A program made the position numbers and the translations under genes. Positions 1 to 6,655 of a stretch of DNA of 12,799 nucleotides are shown here, one piece after another. This DNA is from an uncultured Oscillospiraceae bacterium (GTDB taxonomy: Bacteria > Bacillota > Clostridia > Oscillospirales > Oscillospiraceae), in contig CAJFPI010000224.1 in NCBI GenBank assembly GCA_904398675.1, forward strand, positions 1 through 12,799, given 5' to 3'. Position 1 is the stretch's first letter; each line of letters begins with the position of its first letter. The notes below the pieces were generated by a model. The model searched no databases, was not told where the DNA came from, and saw only the letters and a list, made by a program, of their open reading frames with translations.

Positions 1-1029
1 ATCTCCGGCATGGCCTTCAGCATCAGCATCGTGGTTCCCTTCCTCAACATGACCAAGCAGTTCGCCGGCTCCATCGGCCAGGTCTCCAACCAGGTCAACA
101 TGGTCATCATGGGCCTGGCCGGCGCCCACCGCATCTTCGCCCTGCTGGACGAGGAGCCCGAAACGGACGACGGCTATGTCACCCTGGTCAATGCCAGGGA
201 GAACGCTGACGGCGAGATGGAGGAGTGCAGTGAGCGCACCAATGTGTGGGCCTGGAAACATCCCCACCACGACGGCACGCTGACCTACACCCGTCTGCGG
301 GGCGATGTGCGTTTCTATGATGTCAACTTCGGCTATACCCCGGAGAAGACAGTGCTGCACAATGTCTCGCTGTACGCCAAGCCCGGCCAGAAACTGGCCT
401 TCGTGGGCTCCACCGGCGCCGGCAAGACCACTATCACCAACCTGATCAACCGGTTTTACGACATCTCTGACGGCAAGATCCGCTACGACGGCATCAATAT
501 CAACAAGATCAAGAAGGCAGATCTGCGCCGCAGCCTCGGCATTGTGCTGCAGGACACCAACCTCTTTACCGGCACTGTGATGGAGAACATCCGGTACGGA
601 AACCTGGATGCCCACGACGACGAGTGCATTGCCGCGGCCCAGCTGGCCGGCGCGGACGATTTTATCCGCCGCCTGCCCGACGGATACAACACAATGCTCA
701 CCGGCAACGGCGCTAACCTCAGCCAGGGCCAGCGGCAGCTGCTGGCCATCGCCCGGGCTGCTGTGGCCGACCCGCCGGTAATGATCCTGGACGAGGCCAC
801 CAGCTCCATTGATACCCGGACGGAGGCCATTGTCCAGCAGGGCATGGATGCCCTGATGTCCGGTCGGACTGTGTTCGTAATTGCCCACCGCCTTTCCACC
901 GTCCGGAACTCCAACGCCATCATGGTGCTGGACCACGGCCGGATTATCGAGCGCGGCACCCATGAGGAGCTGCTGGCCCTGAAGGGGACCTACTCCCAGC
1001 TCTACACCGGCGCGCTGGAATTGGATTGA
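1..1029 (+). CDS. ABC exporter, fused membrane/ATPase subunit (3' part only)
   Basis: The reading frame is open from base 1, so the gene starts before the window; the first ATG at base 10 is not its start. The visible 342 codons hold the end of the last membrane segments, then a nucleotide-binding domain. Walker A (GSTGAGKTT) is at 406-432, the Q-loop region (VLQDTNLF) near 544-567, the signature LSQGQ at 718-732, Walker B with catalytic Glu (VMILDE) at 778-795, and the switch His at 886-888. All key residues are intact, so the ATPase should be active. This is the type I exporter layout (MsbA/LmrA/MdlB-like), normally working as a homo- or heterodimer that exports drugs, lipids or peptides; the substrate cannot be read. 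A polar stretch of about 45 residues (about 160-300), rich in acidic residues and including a WAWKHPHH motif, lies between the membrane and ATPase domains. A partner half-transporter is likely just upstream, which is inference. Confidence 0.93.
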   Translation: MSGMAFSISIVVPFLNMTKQFAGSIGQVSNQVNMVIMGLAGAHRIFALLDEEPETDDGYVTLVNARENADGEMEECSERTNVWAWKHPHHDGTLTYTRLRGDVRFYDVNFGYTPEKTVLHNVSLYAKPGQKLAFVGSTGAGKTTITNLINRFYDISDGKIRYDGININKIKKADLRRSLGIVLQDTNLFTGTVMENIRYGNLDAHDDECIAAAQLAGADDFIRRLPDGYNTMLTGNGANLSQGQRQLLAIARAAVADPPVMILDEATSSIDTRTEAIVQQGMDALMSGRTVFVIAHRLSTVRNSNAIMVLDHGRIIERGTHEELLALKGTYSQLYTGALELD

Positions 1030-1042
1030 TTGTTCCCTCTGT

Positions 1043-1084
1043 CCCCGTCCCTGCCCTTTGCGGCAGGGACGGGGCTTTTCTCTT
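1043..1084 (+). terminator. Rho-independent terminator after ABC exporter
   Basis: A perfect 13-bp stem (1043-1055 with 1062-1074) closes a 6-base loop and is followed by the T-rich run CTTTTCTCTTTTC. It starts 13 bases after the ABC exporter stop codon and isolates that gene from the ssnA operon. Confidence 0.93.
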
Positions 1085-1265
1085 TTCTCCCCGATCTCAG
1101 TGTAAATTCGGTGGATATCCTTCCTTAAACGGCGGAAATCCATCCAAAACCAAGTATTTTTCAGCAAAACGCACGCTTCTCCCCCTGTCTTTCCTCCTCG
1201 TTTTAGCAGTCTACACAAATTTGTCCCTCAAATTTTGTAAGGTTATCAGACAAATTCTTTGCCTT
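1085..1265 (+). other. Non-coding upstream region of the ssnA operon
   Basis: About 180 bases without a believable gene, visibly more AT-rich than the neighbours. The only structure seen is a pair of near-identical motifs, CAAATTTGT (1216-1224, inside the palindrome ACAAATTTGT at 1215-1224) and CAAATTTTGT (1229-1238), starting 13 bases apart and about 35-55 bases upstream of the -35 box at 1272. The spacing would suit an activator or repressor site, but no regulator can be named. A 117-codon frame across 1026-1379 has no ribosome binding site and runs through the leader RNA; it is not called. Confidence 0.4.
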
Positions 1266-1271
1266 TTAGCG

Positions 1272-1300
1272 TTGCATTTTCCGGCGGACAGCCCTATAAT
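1272..1300 (+). promoter_or_regulatory. Sigma-A promoter of the leader RNA and ssnA-ygfK
   Basis: A -35 box TTGCAT (1272-1277) and a perfect -10 box TATAAT (1295-1300) are separated by exactly 17 bases. Transcription would start near 1307, just before the first hairpin of the leader. It is the only strong promoter seen upstream of ssnA. Confidence 0.8.
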
Positions 1301-1306
1301 AAAGAT

Positions 1307-1416
1307 ACAATCTAAGATTGGTAGCTGTAACGAAGTGCTGCGCGCACGGGCTGCAACTATCACTCGGCGTTTCGCTTGAGTGTATCAAATCTCTGTGGAG
1401 ATTTGATACATTTTTT
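1307..1416 (+). ncRNA. Structured 5' leader, candidate riboswitch or attenuator
   Basis: Between the promoter and the terminator lie about 75 bases of consecutive hairpins. H1: CAATC 1308-1312 with GATTG 1316-1320. H2: GTAGC 1321-1325 with GCTGC 1350-1354, enclosing GTGC 1335-1338 with GCAC 1344-1347. H3: CACTC 1361-1365 with GAGTG 1378-1382, with an inner GCG/CGC. H4 is the terminator, 1381-1410. H3 and H4 share bases 1381-1382, so forming one weakens the other, and AGATTG at 1315-1320 can pair with part of the terminator's 5' arm. This layout is that of a cis-acting transcription attenuator. I do not recognise the aptamer; the conserved core of the guanine/adenine (purine) riboswitch is not visible. 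The downstream genes suggest a purine, molybdenum or selenium-related signal, which is inference. A free small RNA of about 110 bases is the alternative. Confidence 0.6.
1381..1416 (+). terminator. Leader terminator before ssnA
   Basis: A perfect 13-bp stem (1381-1393 with 1398-1410) closes the tetraloop TGTG and runs straight into six T residues (1411-1416). It lies downstream of the promoter and 68 bases upstream of the ssnA start, so expression of ssnA-ygfK requires read-through or antitermination. Confidence 0.92.
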
Positions 1417-1419
1417 GTT

Positions 1420-1482
1420 ATGAAACAACAATGGAACTGTATAGAAGAAGAGGAAATTATTGAAGTGACTGGAGGAGCGTAA
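1420..1482 (+). CDS. Possible 20-residue leader micro-ORF
   Basis: An ATG directly after the terminator T-run opens 20 codons whose TAA stop ends two bases before the ssnA ATG. The peptide begins MKQQWNC, contains an acidic run (EEEE) and ends in TGGA. There is no Shine-Dalgarno sequence before it, and the end of the micro-ORF contains the ssnA ribosome binding site (GGAGGAG, 1471-1477). It could be chance, or it could couple translation to ssnA. I do not recognise the peptide and would not call it functional without ribosome profiling. Confidence 0.2.
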   Translation: MKQQWNCIEEEEIIEVTGGA

Positions 1483-1484
1483 GT

Positions 1485-2825
1485 ATGTACATTCTGGCAA
1501 ACGGAAAACTGATTACCCGCGACAGCGCCCTGCCCTATCTCCCTGACGGCGGCGTTGTCATCGACGGCACCAAGATTCTGGAGGTCGGCAAGACCGCCGA
1601 TCTGAAGGCGAAGTACCCGAAGGCTGAGTTTGTGGACGCCAAGGGCGGCGTTATTATGCCCGGTCTTGTCAACGCCCACACCCACATCTACTCCGCTCTG
1701 GCCCGCGGCCTCTCCATTGCGGGACATAACCCCACCAATTTCTATGAGGTCCTGGACGGCCAGTGGTGGTACATGGACCGTCATCTGACCCTGGAGGGTA
1801 CCCGCGCCAGCGCCGACGCGCTGTACATGGACTGCATCAAGCAGGGCGTCACCACCATTTTTGACCACCATGCCTCCTTCTGCGAGATCCCCGGCTCTCT
1901 GATGCAGATCGCGGACAGCGCCAAGAAGTTCGGCATCCGCTCCTGCCTGTGCTATGAGGTCAGTGACCGCGACGGCGAGGAGAAGAGCCTCCAGGCCGTG
2001 CAGGAGAATGCCGACTTCATTACCTACTGCGAGAAGAACCCCAGCGACATGCTGAAGGCCATGTTCGGCGGCCACGCCCTGTTCACCATCTCCGACAAGA
2101 CCTTCGACCGGATGGTGGAGGCTAACAACGGCCGCACCGGTTTCCATATCCATGTCTCTGAGGGCATGAACGACGTGTACGACAGCCTGCAGAACTACGG
2201 CCGCCGTCCCGTCCAGCGCCTGCAGGACCACGGGATCCTGGGACCCATGACCATTCTGGGCCACTGCATCCACGTGAACACCGCCGAGATGGAGATTATC
2301 AAGGAGACCGGCACCATGTGTGTCAACAACCCCGAGAGCAACATGAGCAACGCCGTGGGCATCTCTCCGGTGCTGCAGCTCTACAAGCGGGGCATCCTGG
2401 TGGGCATGGGCACCGACGCCTATACCAACGACATGCTGGAAAGCCTGAAGGTGGCTCTCTGCTCCCAGCGGAGCAACGTCTGCATGCCCAACGTGGGCTG
2501 GTGCGAGGTCACCGACATGCTCTTCAAGAATAACCCCATCATCGGCGAGAAGTACTTCGGCGTGCCTCTGGGCAAGCTGGCTCCGGGCGCCGCGGCCGAC
2601 GTCATCGTGATGGACTACAAGCCCTTCACCCCCTTCTCCGACGAGAACATCGACGGTCACATGATCTTCGGCATGACCGGCCGCCAGTGCCAGACCACCA
2701 TCTGCAACGGCAAGCTCCTCATGAAGGACCGCGAGCTGGTAGGCATCGACGAGGAGGCCGAGAACGCCCGCATCCTGGAAGTCAGCAAGAAGTTCTGGGG
2801 CGAGCTGAACCATCGCGAGTATTGA
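1485..2825 (+). CDS. ssnA: SsnA family aminohydrolase
   Basis: A 446-residue protein of the metal-dependent amidohydrolase superfamily (guanine deaminase/chlorohydrolase branch). Seen: the metal motif HTH at residues 65-67 in NAHTHIYSALARGL, the strand-5 motif HIHVSE (221-226), LGHCIH (259-263 region) and the catalytic Asp in MGTDAYTNDM (Asp311). All expected metal and catalytic residues are present. The start is set by GGAGGAG at 1471-1477, seven bases before the ATG. The length and the pairing with ygfK match SsnA, named in E. coli and by comparative genomics as part of the selenium-dependent molybdenum hydroxylase gene set. Published work on gut anaerobes links ssnA, ygfK, the yge genes and xdh to anaerobic purine and uric acid breakdown. 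Deamination of a purine or related cyclic amidine is the likely reaction, but the substrate is not read from sequence. It is cytosolic (no signal peptide) and controlled by the leader upstream. Confidence 0.93.
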   Translation: MYILANGKLITRDSALPYLPDGGVVIDGTKILEVGKTADLKAKYPKAEFVDAKGGVIMPGLVNAHTHIYSALARGLSIAGHNPTNFYEVLDGQWWYMDRHLTLEGTRASADALYMDCIKQGVTTIFDHHASFCEIPGSLMQIADSAKKFGIRSCLCYEVSDRDGEEKSLQAVQENADFITYCEKNPSDMLKAMFGGHALFTISDKTFDRMVEANNGRTGFHIHVSEGMNDVYDSLQNYGRRPVQRLQDHGILGPMTILGHCIHVNTAEMEIIKETGTMCVNNPESNMSNAVGISPVLQLYKRGILVGMGTDAYTNDMLESLKVALCSQRSNVCMPNVGWCEVTDMLFKNNPIIGEKYFGVPLGKLAPGAAADVIVMDYKPFTPFSDENIDGHMIFGMTGRQCQTTICNGKLLMKDRELVGIDEEAENARILEVSKKFWGELNHREY

Positions 2826-2834
2826 TTGACACGC

Positions 2835-2924
2835 AGAGGGGGGATTCGCCCCCCTCTCCCCCCGCCCCCTGTGCGGGCGGCATCCCTTACAAAGCGGCAT
2901 CAGGAAAGGCGGAAGGATTCCGCC
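2835..2924 (+). promoter_or_regulatory. Three hairpins in the ssnA-ygfK spacer
   Basis: The 134-base gap between the two genes holds three GC-rich stems: 9 bp at 2835-2843 with 2849-2857 (loop ATTCG), 6 bp at 2862-2867 with 2875-2880, and 7 bp at 2908-2914 with 2918-2924. None is followed by a T-run, so they are not classical terminators. They could protect the upstream message from 3' decay, be processing sites, or tune the ratio of the two proteins. No promoter is visible in the gap, so ygfK probably depends on the promoter at 1272. Confidence 0.45.
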
Positions 2925-2959
2925 AGCGTGTTTGAGAATTGAGATTTGGAGGAATACCT

Positions 2960-5914
2960 ATGAGTGAACTGATGATTCCCATTCCGTTTCGGGAATTGAT
3001 GACCTGGATTACCACCGAGTATCAGCGGGACGGCTCCGTGTTTGGCGTGCGTCGGCCCTATATCGCCGGTGAGAAAAAGCTGCCCATCTTCGGCGGTGAG
3101 ACCATCGAGACCCCCTTCGGCCCCGCGGCCGGCCCCAACACCCAGCTGGCCCAGAACATCATCGCCTCCTACTTCGGCGGCGCCCGGTTCTTCGAGCTGA
3201 AGACCGTGCAGAAGATGGACGGCGCGGATTTGGCCGCCTGCATCAATCGCCCCTGCATCCTGGCGGAGGACGAGTGCTACAACTGCGAGTGGAGCACGGA
3301 GCTGTATGTTCCCCAGGCCTATGAGGAGTATGTGAAGGCATGGTGCGCCTGCAAGATCATGGCCAAGGTCTACGGCCTGGGTGATCCCAACGGCTTTATT
3401 TTCAACATGTCCGTTGGCTATGACCTTGAGGGCATCAAGGGCGAGAAGATCGACAAGTACTTAAACGGCATGAAGGACGCCTCCAAGGAGCCCATCTTCC
3501 AGGAGTGCATCCGGGTGCTCAAGGAGATGTTCCCCCAGGAGAGCGACTACATCGATACCATCCCCGCCTGCATCTCCGACAGCGTCACCGTCTCCACCCT
3601 CCACGGCTGCCCGCCGGATGAGATCGAGCGCATCGCCTCTTATCTCATTACAGAGAAACACCTGCACACCTTTGTCAAGTGCAACCCCACCATCCTGGGC
3701 TACGAGAGCGCCCGGGAGATTCTGGACGGCATGGGCTATGACTATGTGGCTTTCGGCGAGATCCACTTCAAGGAGGACCTGCAGTATGCCGACGCTATCC
3801 CCATGTTCCGCCGCCTGCTGAAACTGGCTGGGGACAACGGGCTGGAGTTCGGCCTCAAGCTCTCCAACACCTTCCCGGTGGATGTGAAAAACGGGGAGCT
3901 GCCCAGCGAAGAGATGTATATGGCCGGCAAGAGCCTCTTCCCGCTGACCATCGAGATGGCCCGCCGGATCAGCAAGGAGTTCGACGGGCGGCTGCGCCTG
4001 AGCTACTCCGGCGGCGCTGACTTCTTCAACATCGACCGCCTCTTTGCCTGCAATATCTGGCCCATCACCATGGCCACCACCGAGCTCAAGCCCGGCGGGT
4101 ATCAGCGGTTCAAGCAGATCGCGGAGAAACTGGAGATGCTGCCCTTCGAGCCCTTCACCCGTGTGGACATCGAGAAGGTGGACGCCCTGGCCGTGGCCAT
4201 CCGCAGCGACAAGCACCATGTGAAGGCCATCAAGCCTCTTCCCCGCCGCAAGCTCTACAGCAAGGTTCCTCTGATCGACTGCTTTACCGCTCCCTGCAAG
4301 GGCGGCTGCCCCATCGGTCAGGATATCCCCGAATATATCGAGCTGTGCCGTCAGAAGAAATACGGCGCCGCGCTGAAGGTCATTCTGGAGAAGAACCCCC
4401 TGCCCTTCATCACCGGCACCATCTGCGCCCATCACTGCATGGACAAGTGTACCCGCAACTTCTACGACCGCTCTGTCCAGATCCGCGCCACCAAGCTGGT
4501 AGCCGCGGAGCGGGGCTATGACAAGCTCATGGCCAAGCTGCAGACCCCCACCCCGGTCTATGACGGCAAGAAGGTAGCCATCATCGGCGGCGGCCCCACC
4601 GGCATGGCGGCGGCCTACTTCTGCGCCCGCGCCGGCATTCCCACCACCCTCTTTGAGCGGGAGGCCGCTCTGGGCGGCATCGTCCGCCATGTGATCCCCT
4701 CCTTCCGCATCAGCGACGAGGCCATCGAGAAGGACGCCTCCATCATGCGGAAGATGGGCGTGGAGGTCAAGCTCAACACCCCCGCCCCCTCTGTGGATGA
4801 TCTGAAGAAGTCCGGCTACACCCACATCCTCTTCGCCATCGGCGCCTGGAAGGCCGGCCGTCTGGATATCTCCGGCAACGTCAAGCCCGTGATTCAGTGG
4901 ATGCGGGATGTGAAGAGCGGCAAGGTGGAGGAGCTGGGCCATGTGGCCGTCATCGGCGGCGGCAACACCGCCATGGACGCCGCCCGTCTGGCCCTGCGCG
5001 CCGGCGCCAAGAGCAGCACGCTGGTCTACCGCCGCACCAAAAAGTACATGCCCGCCGACGCCGAGGAGCTGGAGCTGGCCATTGCCGACGGCGTCAACTT
5101 CCTGGAGCTGGTAAGCCCCGTGGAGCAGAAGGACGGCAAGCTCCTGTGCAAGAAGATGGTTCTTGGCGAGCCCGACGCCTCCGGCCGCCGCAGCCCTGTG
5201 GAGACCGATGAGACCGTTACCATCGACTGCGACACGGTGATTTCCGCCGTGGGCGAGAAGGTGGACAGCGACATGCTGGCCTCCTACGGCGTGAAGGTCA
5301 ACGAGAAGGGCCGCCCCTCCTTTGAGACCAACCTCTCCGGCGTCTACACCGCCGGCGACGCCCTCCGGGGCCCCGCCACTGTGGTGGAGGGCATTGCCGA
5401 CGCCTCCGCCTTTGCCGAGGCCGTCATCGGCAGCGCCCACGAGGTCCGGATCCCCAAGGCGGCGACTCCTACCCGCGACGAGGCTGCCGCCAAGAAGGGC
5501 ATCCTCTGCGAGAGCGCCAAGTGCGAGGGCGACCGCTGCCTCACCTGCAACGTGGTGTGCGAGTGCTGCGTGGACGTCTGCCCCAACCGTGCCAACGTCA
5601 CCATCCAGATGCCTGATGGGCGCACCCAGATCCTCCATGTGGATCGGATGTGCAACGAGTGCGGCAACTGCGCTGCCTTCTGTCCCTATGACAGCCGCCC
5701 CTACAAGGATAAGTTCACTCTGTTCCATGACCGGGCCGGTTTCGACGAGAGCACGGAGAACAGCGGGTTCCTGCCCCTGGGCGGCCAGAAGGTCCTGGTC
5801 CGGCTGGACGGCAAGGTCTTTGAGGCCGACCTCAGCGGCGCCAACGATCTGCCCGCCGACATCGAGGTGCTGATCTGCACCGTTCTCAGCAAGTATGCTT
5901 ATCTGATGGCGTAA
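2960..5914 (+). CDS. ygfK: YgfK-like flavin/iron-sulfur oxidoreductase
   Basis: A 984-residue protein starting at the ATG at 2960, which follows GGAGGA (2948-2953) by six bases; an upstream TTG at 2939 in frame lies before this site and is rejected. Domains in order: an N-terminal dihydroorotate-dehydrogenase-like barrel (about 1-430; TPFGPAAGPN, HGCPPDEIE with Cys217, SYSGGADFF); a GltD/dihydropyrimidine-dehydrogenase-type Fe-S helical domain with Cys441, Cys446 and Cys450 and the later CAHHCMDKC cluster; an FAD fold (IIGGGPTG near 541); an NAD(P) fold (VIGGGNTAMD near 665); and a C-terminal pair of ferredoxin clusters (CLTCNVVCECCVDVCP, then CNECGNCAAFCP near 897). It belongs to the family annotated as putative selenate reductase YgfK, a name drawn from genetics and genome context. 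The architecture rather suggests an NAD(P)H-linked electron-transfer or ring-reducing enzyme in purine breakdown, which is inference. Cytosolic; multi-cluster, so oxygen-sensitive. Confidence 0.93.
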   Translation: MSELMIPIPFRELMTWITTEYQRDGSVFGVRRPYIAGEKKLPIFGGETIETPFGPAAGPNTQLAQNIIASYFGGARFFELKTVQKMDGADLAACINRPCILAEDECYNCEWSTELYVPQAYEEYVKAWCACKIMAKVYGLGDPNGFIFNMSVGYDLEGIKGEKIDKYLNGMKDASKEPIFQECIRVLKEMFPQESDYIDTIPACISDSVTVSTLHGCPPDEIERIASYLITEKHLHTFVKCNPTILGYESAREILDGMGYDYVAFGEIHFKEDLQYADAIPMFRRLLKLAGDNGLEFGLKLSNTFPVDVKNGELPSEEMYMAGKSLFPLTIEMARRISKEFDGRLRLSYSGGADFFNIDRLFACNIWPITMATTELKPGGYQRFKQIAEKLEMLPFEPFTRVDIEKVDALAVAIRSDKHHVKAIKPLPRRKLYSKVPLIDCFTAPCKGGCPIGQDIPEYIELCRQKKYGAALKVILEKNPLPFITGTICAHHCMDKCTRNFYDRSVQIRATKLVAAERGYDKLMAKLQTPTPVYDGKKVAIIGGGPTGMAAAYFCARAGIPTTLFEREAALGGIVRHVIPSFRISDEAIEKDASIMRKMGVEVKLNTPAPSVDDLKKSGYTHILFAIGAWKAGRLDISGNVKPVIQWMRDVKSGKVEELGHVAVIGGGNTAMDAARLALRAGAKSSTLVYRRTKKYMPADAEELELAIADGVNFLELVSPVEQKDGKLLCKKMVLGEPDASGRRSPVETDETVTIDCDTVISAVGEKVDSDMLASYGVKVNEKGRPSFETNLSGVYTAGDALRGPATVVEGIADASAFAEAVIGSAHEVRIPKAATPTRDEAAAKKGILCESAKCEGDRCLTCNVVCECCVDVCPNRANVTIQMPDGRTQILHVDRMCNECGNCAAFCPYDSRPYKDKFTLFHDRAGFDESTENSGFLPLGGQKVLVRLDGKVFEADLSGANDLPADIEVLICTVLSKYAYLMA

Positions 5915-5955
5915 TGCCATAGATTGCATTCTCTTTCTCACACAGTAAGAGCGAG

Positions 5956-5985
5956 AGCGCCCGCCAAAATGTGGCGGGCGCTTTC
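5956..5985 (+). terminator. Rho-independent terminator after ygfK
   Basis: An 11-bp perfect stem (5956-5966 with 5972-5982), loop AAATG, 42 bases after the ygfK stop. The T-run is short (TTT then C), but the stem is very GC-rich. It ends the ssnA-ygfK operon before the convergent hsp20. Confidence 0.82.
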
Positions 5986-6041
5986 ATGCGCTTAGCTGCT
6001 CCCGCCGAACAGAAAAGACATGCCGGGACAGCTGCTGATAT

Positions 6042-6076
6042 AAAAAAGCAGCCCGCCGCGATTTGCGGCGGGCTGC
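6042..6076 (-). terminator. Rho-independent terminator of hsp20
   Basis: Read on the minus strand, a 12-bp perfect stem (6065-6076 with 6048-6059) is followed by six T residues (A-run at 6042-6047 on the plus strand). It lies 14 bases past the hsp20 stop. An imperfect inverted repeat (about 5994-6036) fills the space between this and the ygfK terminator and is not assigned. Confidence 0.92.
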
Positions 6077-6089
6077 TCTGTCTGCCTGG

Positions 6090-6512
6090 TTACTGGATCT
6101 CGATCTGCCGTGCGGCAGGCACGGTAGGCTGCTGCTTGGGCAGCTGCAGCTCCAGGACGCCGTCCTTATAGGAGGCGGTGATGCCGCTCTCCTGAATGTT
6201 GGACACGTCAAAGCTGCGGCTGAAGGAGCCGTACCGGCGCTCACGGCGGATATAGTTGCCCTTCTTGTCCTTCTCCTCGCTGGTCTCATTGTGCTGGGCG
6301 GAGACAGTCAGGATGTTGTCCTTCAGGTCAAGCTTGATGTCCTCCTTGCGGAACCCGGGCAGCTCGGCCTCCAGCACGAACCTGTCGCCCTCGTCCCGGA
6401 TATCGGTGCGGAAGGTGGAGGGGCTGCTGGAACCAAAGAAACTGCGCTCAAAGTTGTCAAACATGTCAAACAGGTTATTTTCATGACGCTCAAACGGAAT
6501 CATACCAAACAT
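6090..6512 (-). CDS. Small heat-shock protein (Hsp20/alpha-crystallin)
   Basis: A 140-residue ATP-independent holdase chaperone that binds unfolding proteins in the cytosol and passes them to DnaK/ClpB-type machines. Seen: an N-terminal Phe-rich arm (1-35), an alpha-crystallin domain (about 36-126) with ELPGFRKEDI, the beta-strand region RRERRYGSFSRSFDV and the family-typical YKDGVLELQLPK (115-126), and the oligomer-forming I-x-I motif IEI at 137-139 of the tail. Length is normal for bacterial sHsp. The start ATG (6512) follows an AAGGAAA site by about nine bases; a second ATG seven bases upstream opens a frame that stops within ten codons. The only gene on the minus strand here, it is monocistronic with its own terminator. 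A CIRCE element 143 bases upstream suggests HrcA control. Confidence 0.95.
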   Translation of the reverse strand: MFGMIPFERHENNLFDMFDNFERSFFGSSSPSTFRTDIRDEGDRFVLEAELPGFRKEDIKLDLKDNILTVSAQHNETSEEKDKKGNYIRRERRYGSFSRSFDVSNIQESGITASYKDGVLELQLPKQQPTVPAARQIEIQ

Positions 6513-6599
6513 CGTTCATTTTCCTTTCTATCATACAGATTTCGGAATGCGGAGGGCCGCTCTCTCTGGAGCCTGCCCTCTCTCTCATTTCTTGACTTT

Positions 6600-6605
6600 A
6601 GTATA
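6600..6605 (-). promoter_or_regulatory. Possible -10 box of hsp20
   Basis: Minus-strand TATACT, 88 bases upstream of the hsp20 start. No convincing -35 box stands 16-18 bases before it, so the assignment is weak. If right, the CIRCE element would lie upstream of this promoter rather than over it, which is not the usual arrangement. Confidence 0.25.
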
Positions 6606-6655
6606 CCCCCGGATTATGAACAATCCTAGCAGATTTTATGACCAAACTGTGAATT

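Noticed and set aside
1026..1379. A 117-codon frame after the ABC exporter
   Set aside because: It runs through the terminator, promoter and leader RNA and has no ribosome binding site or recognisable domain.
1300..1400. A classical guanine/adenine riboswitch
   Set aside because: The conserved three-way-junction core of that class is not visible, although the downstream genes made it the first guess.
1266..2900. A 544-codon open frame antisense to ssnA
   Set aside because: It mirrors the GC-rich codons of ssnA, has low-complexity Ala/Gly/Val/His-rich composition and no ribosome site.
1485..5914. Selenocysteine codons in ssnA or ygfK
   Set aside because: Both frames run without internal TGA. 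The selenium link of these families is by pathway, not by selenocysteine in these proteins.
3461..5941. An 826-codon open frame antisense to ygfK
   Set aside because: It is the complement of a long high-GC gene; composition is repetitive (Ala, Gly, Asp, Val, His), no domain is visible, and ygfK on the other strand is certain.
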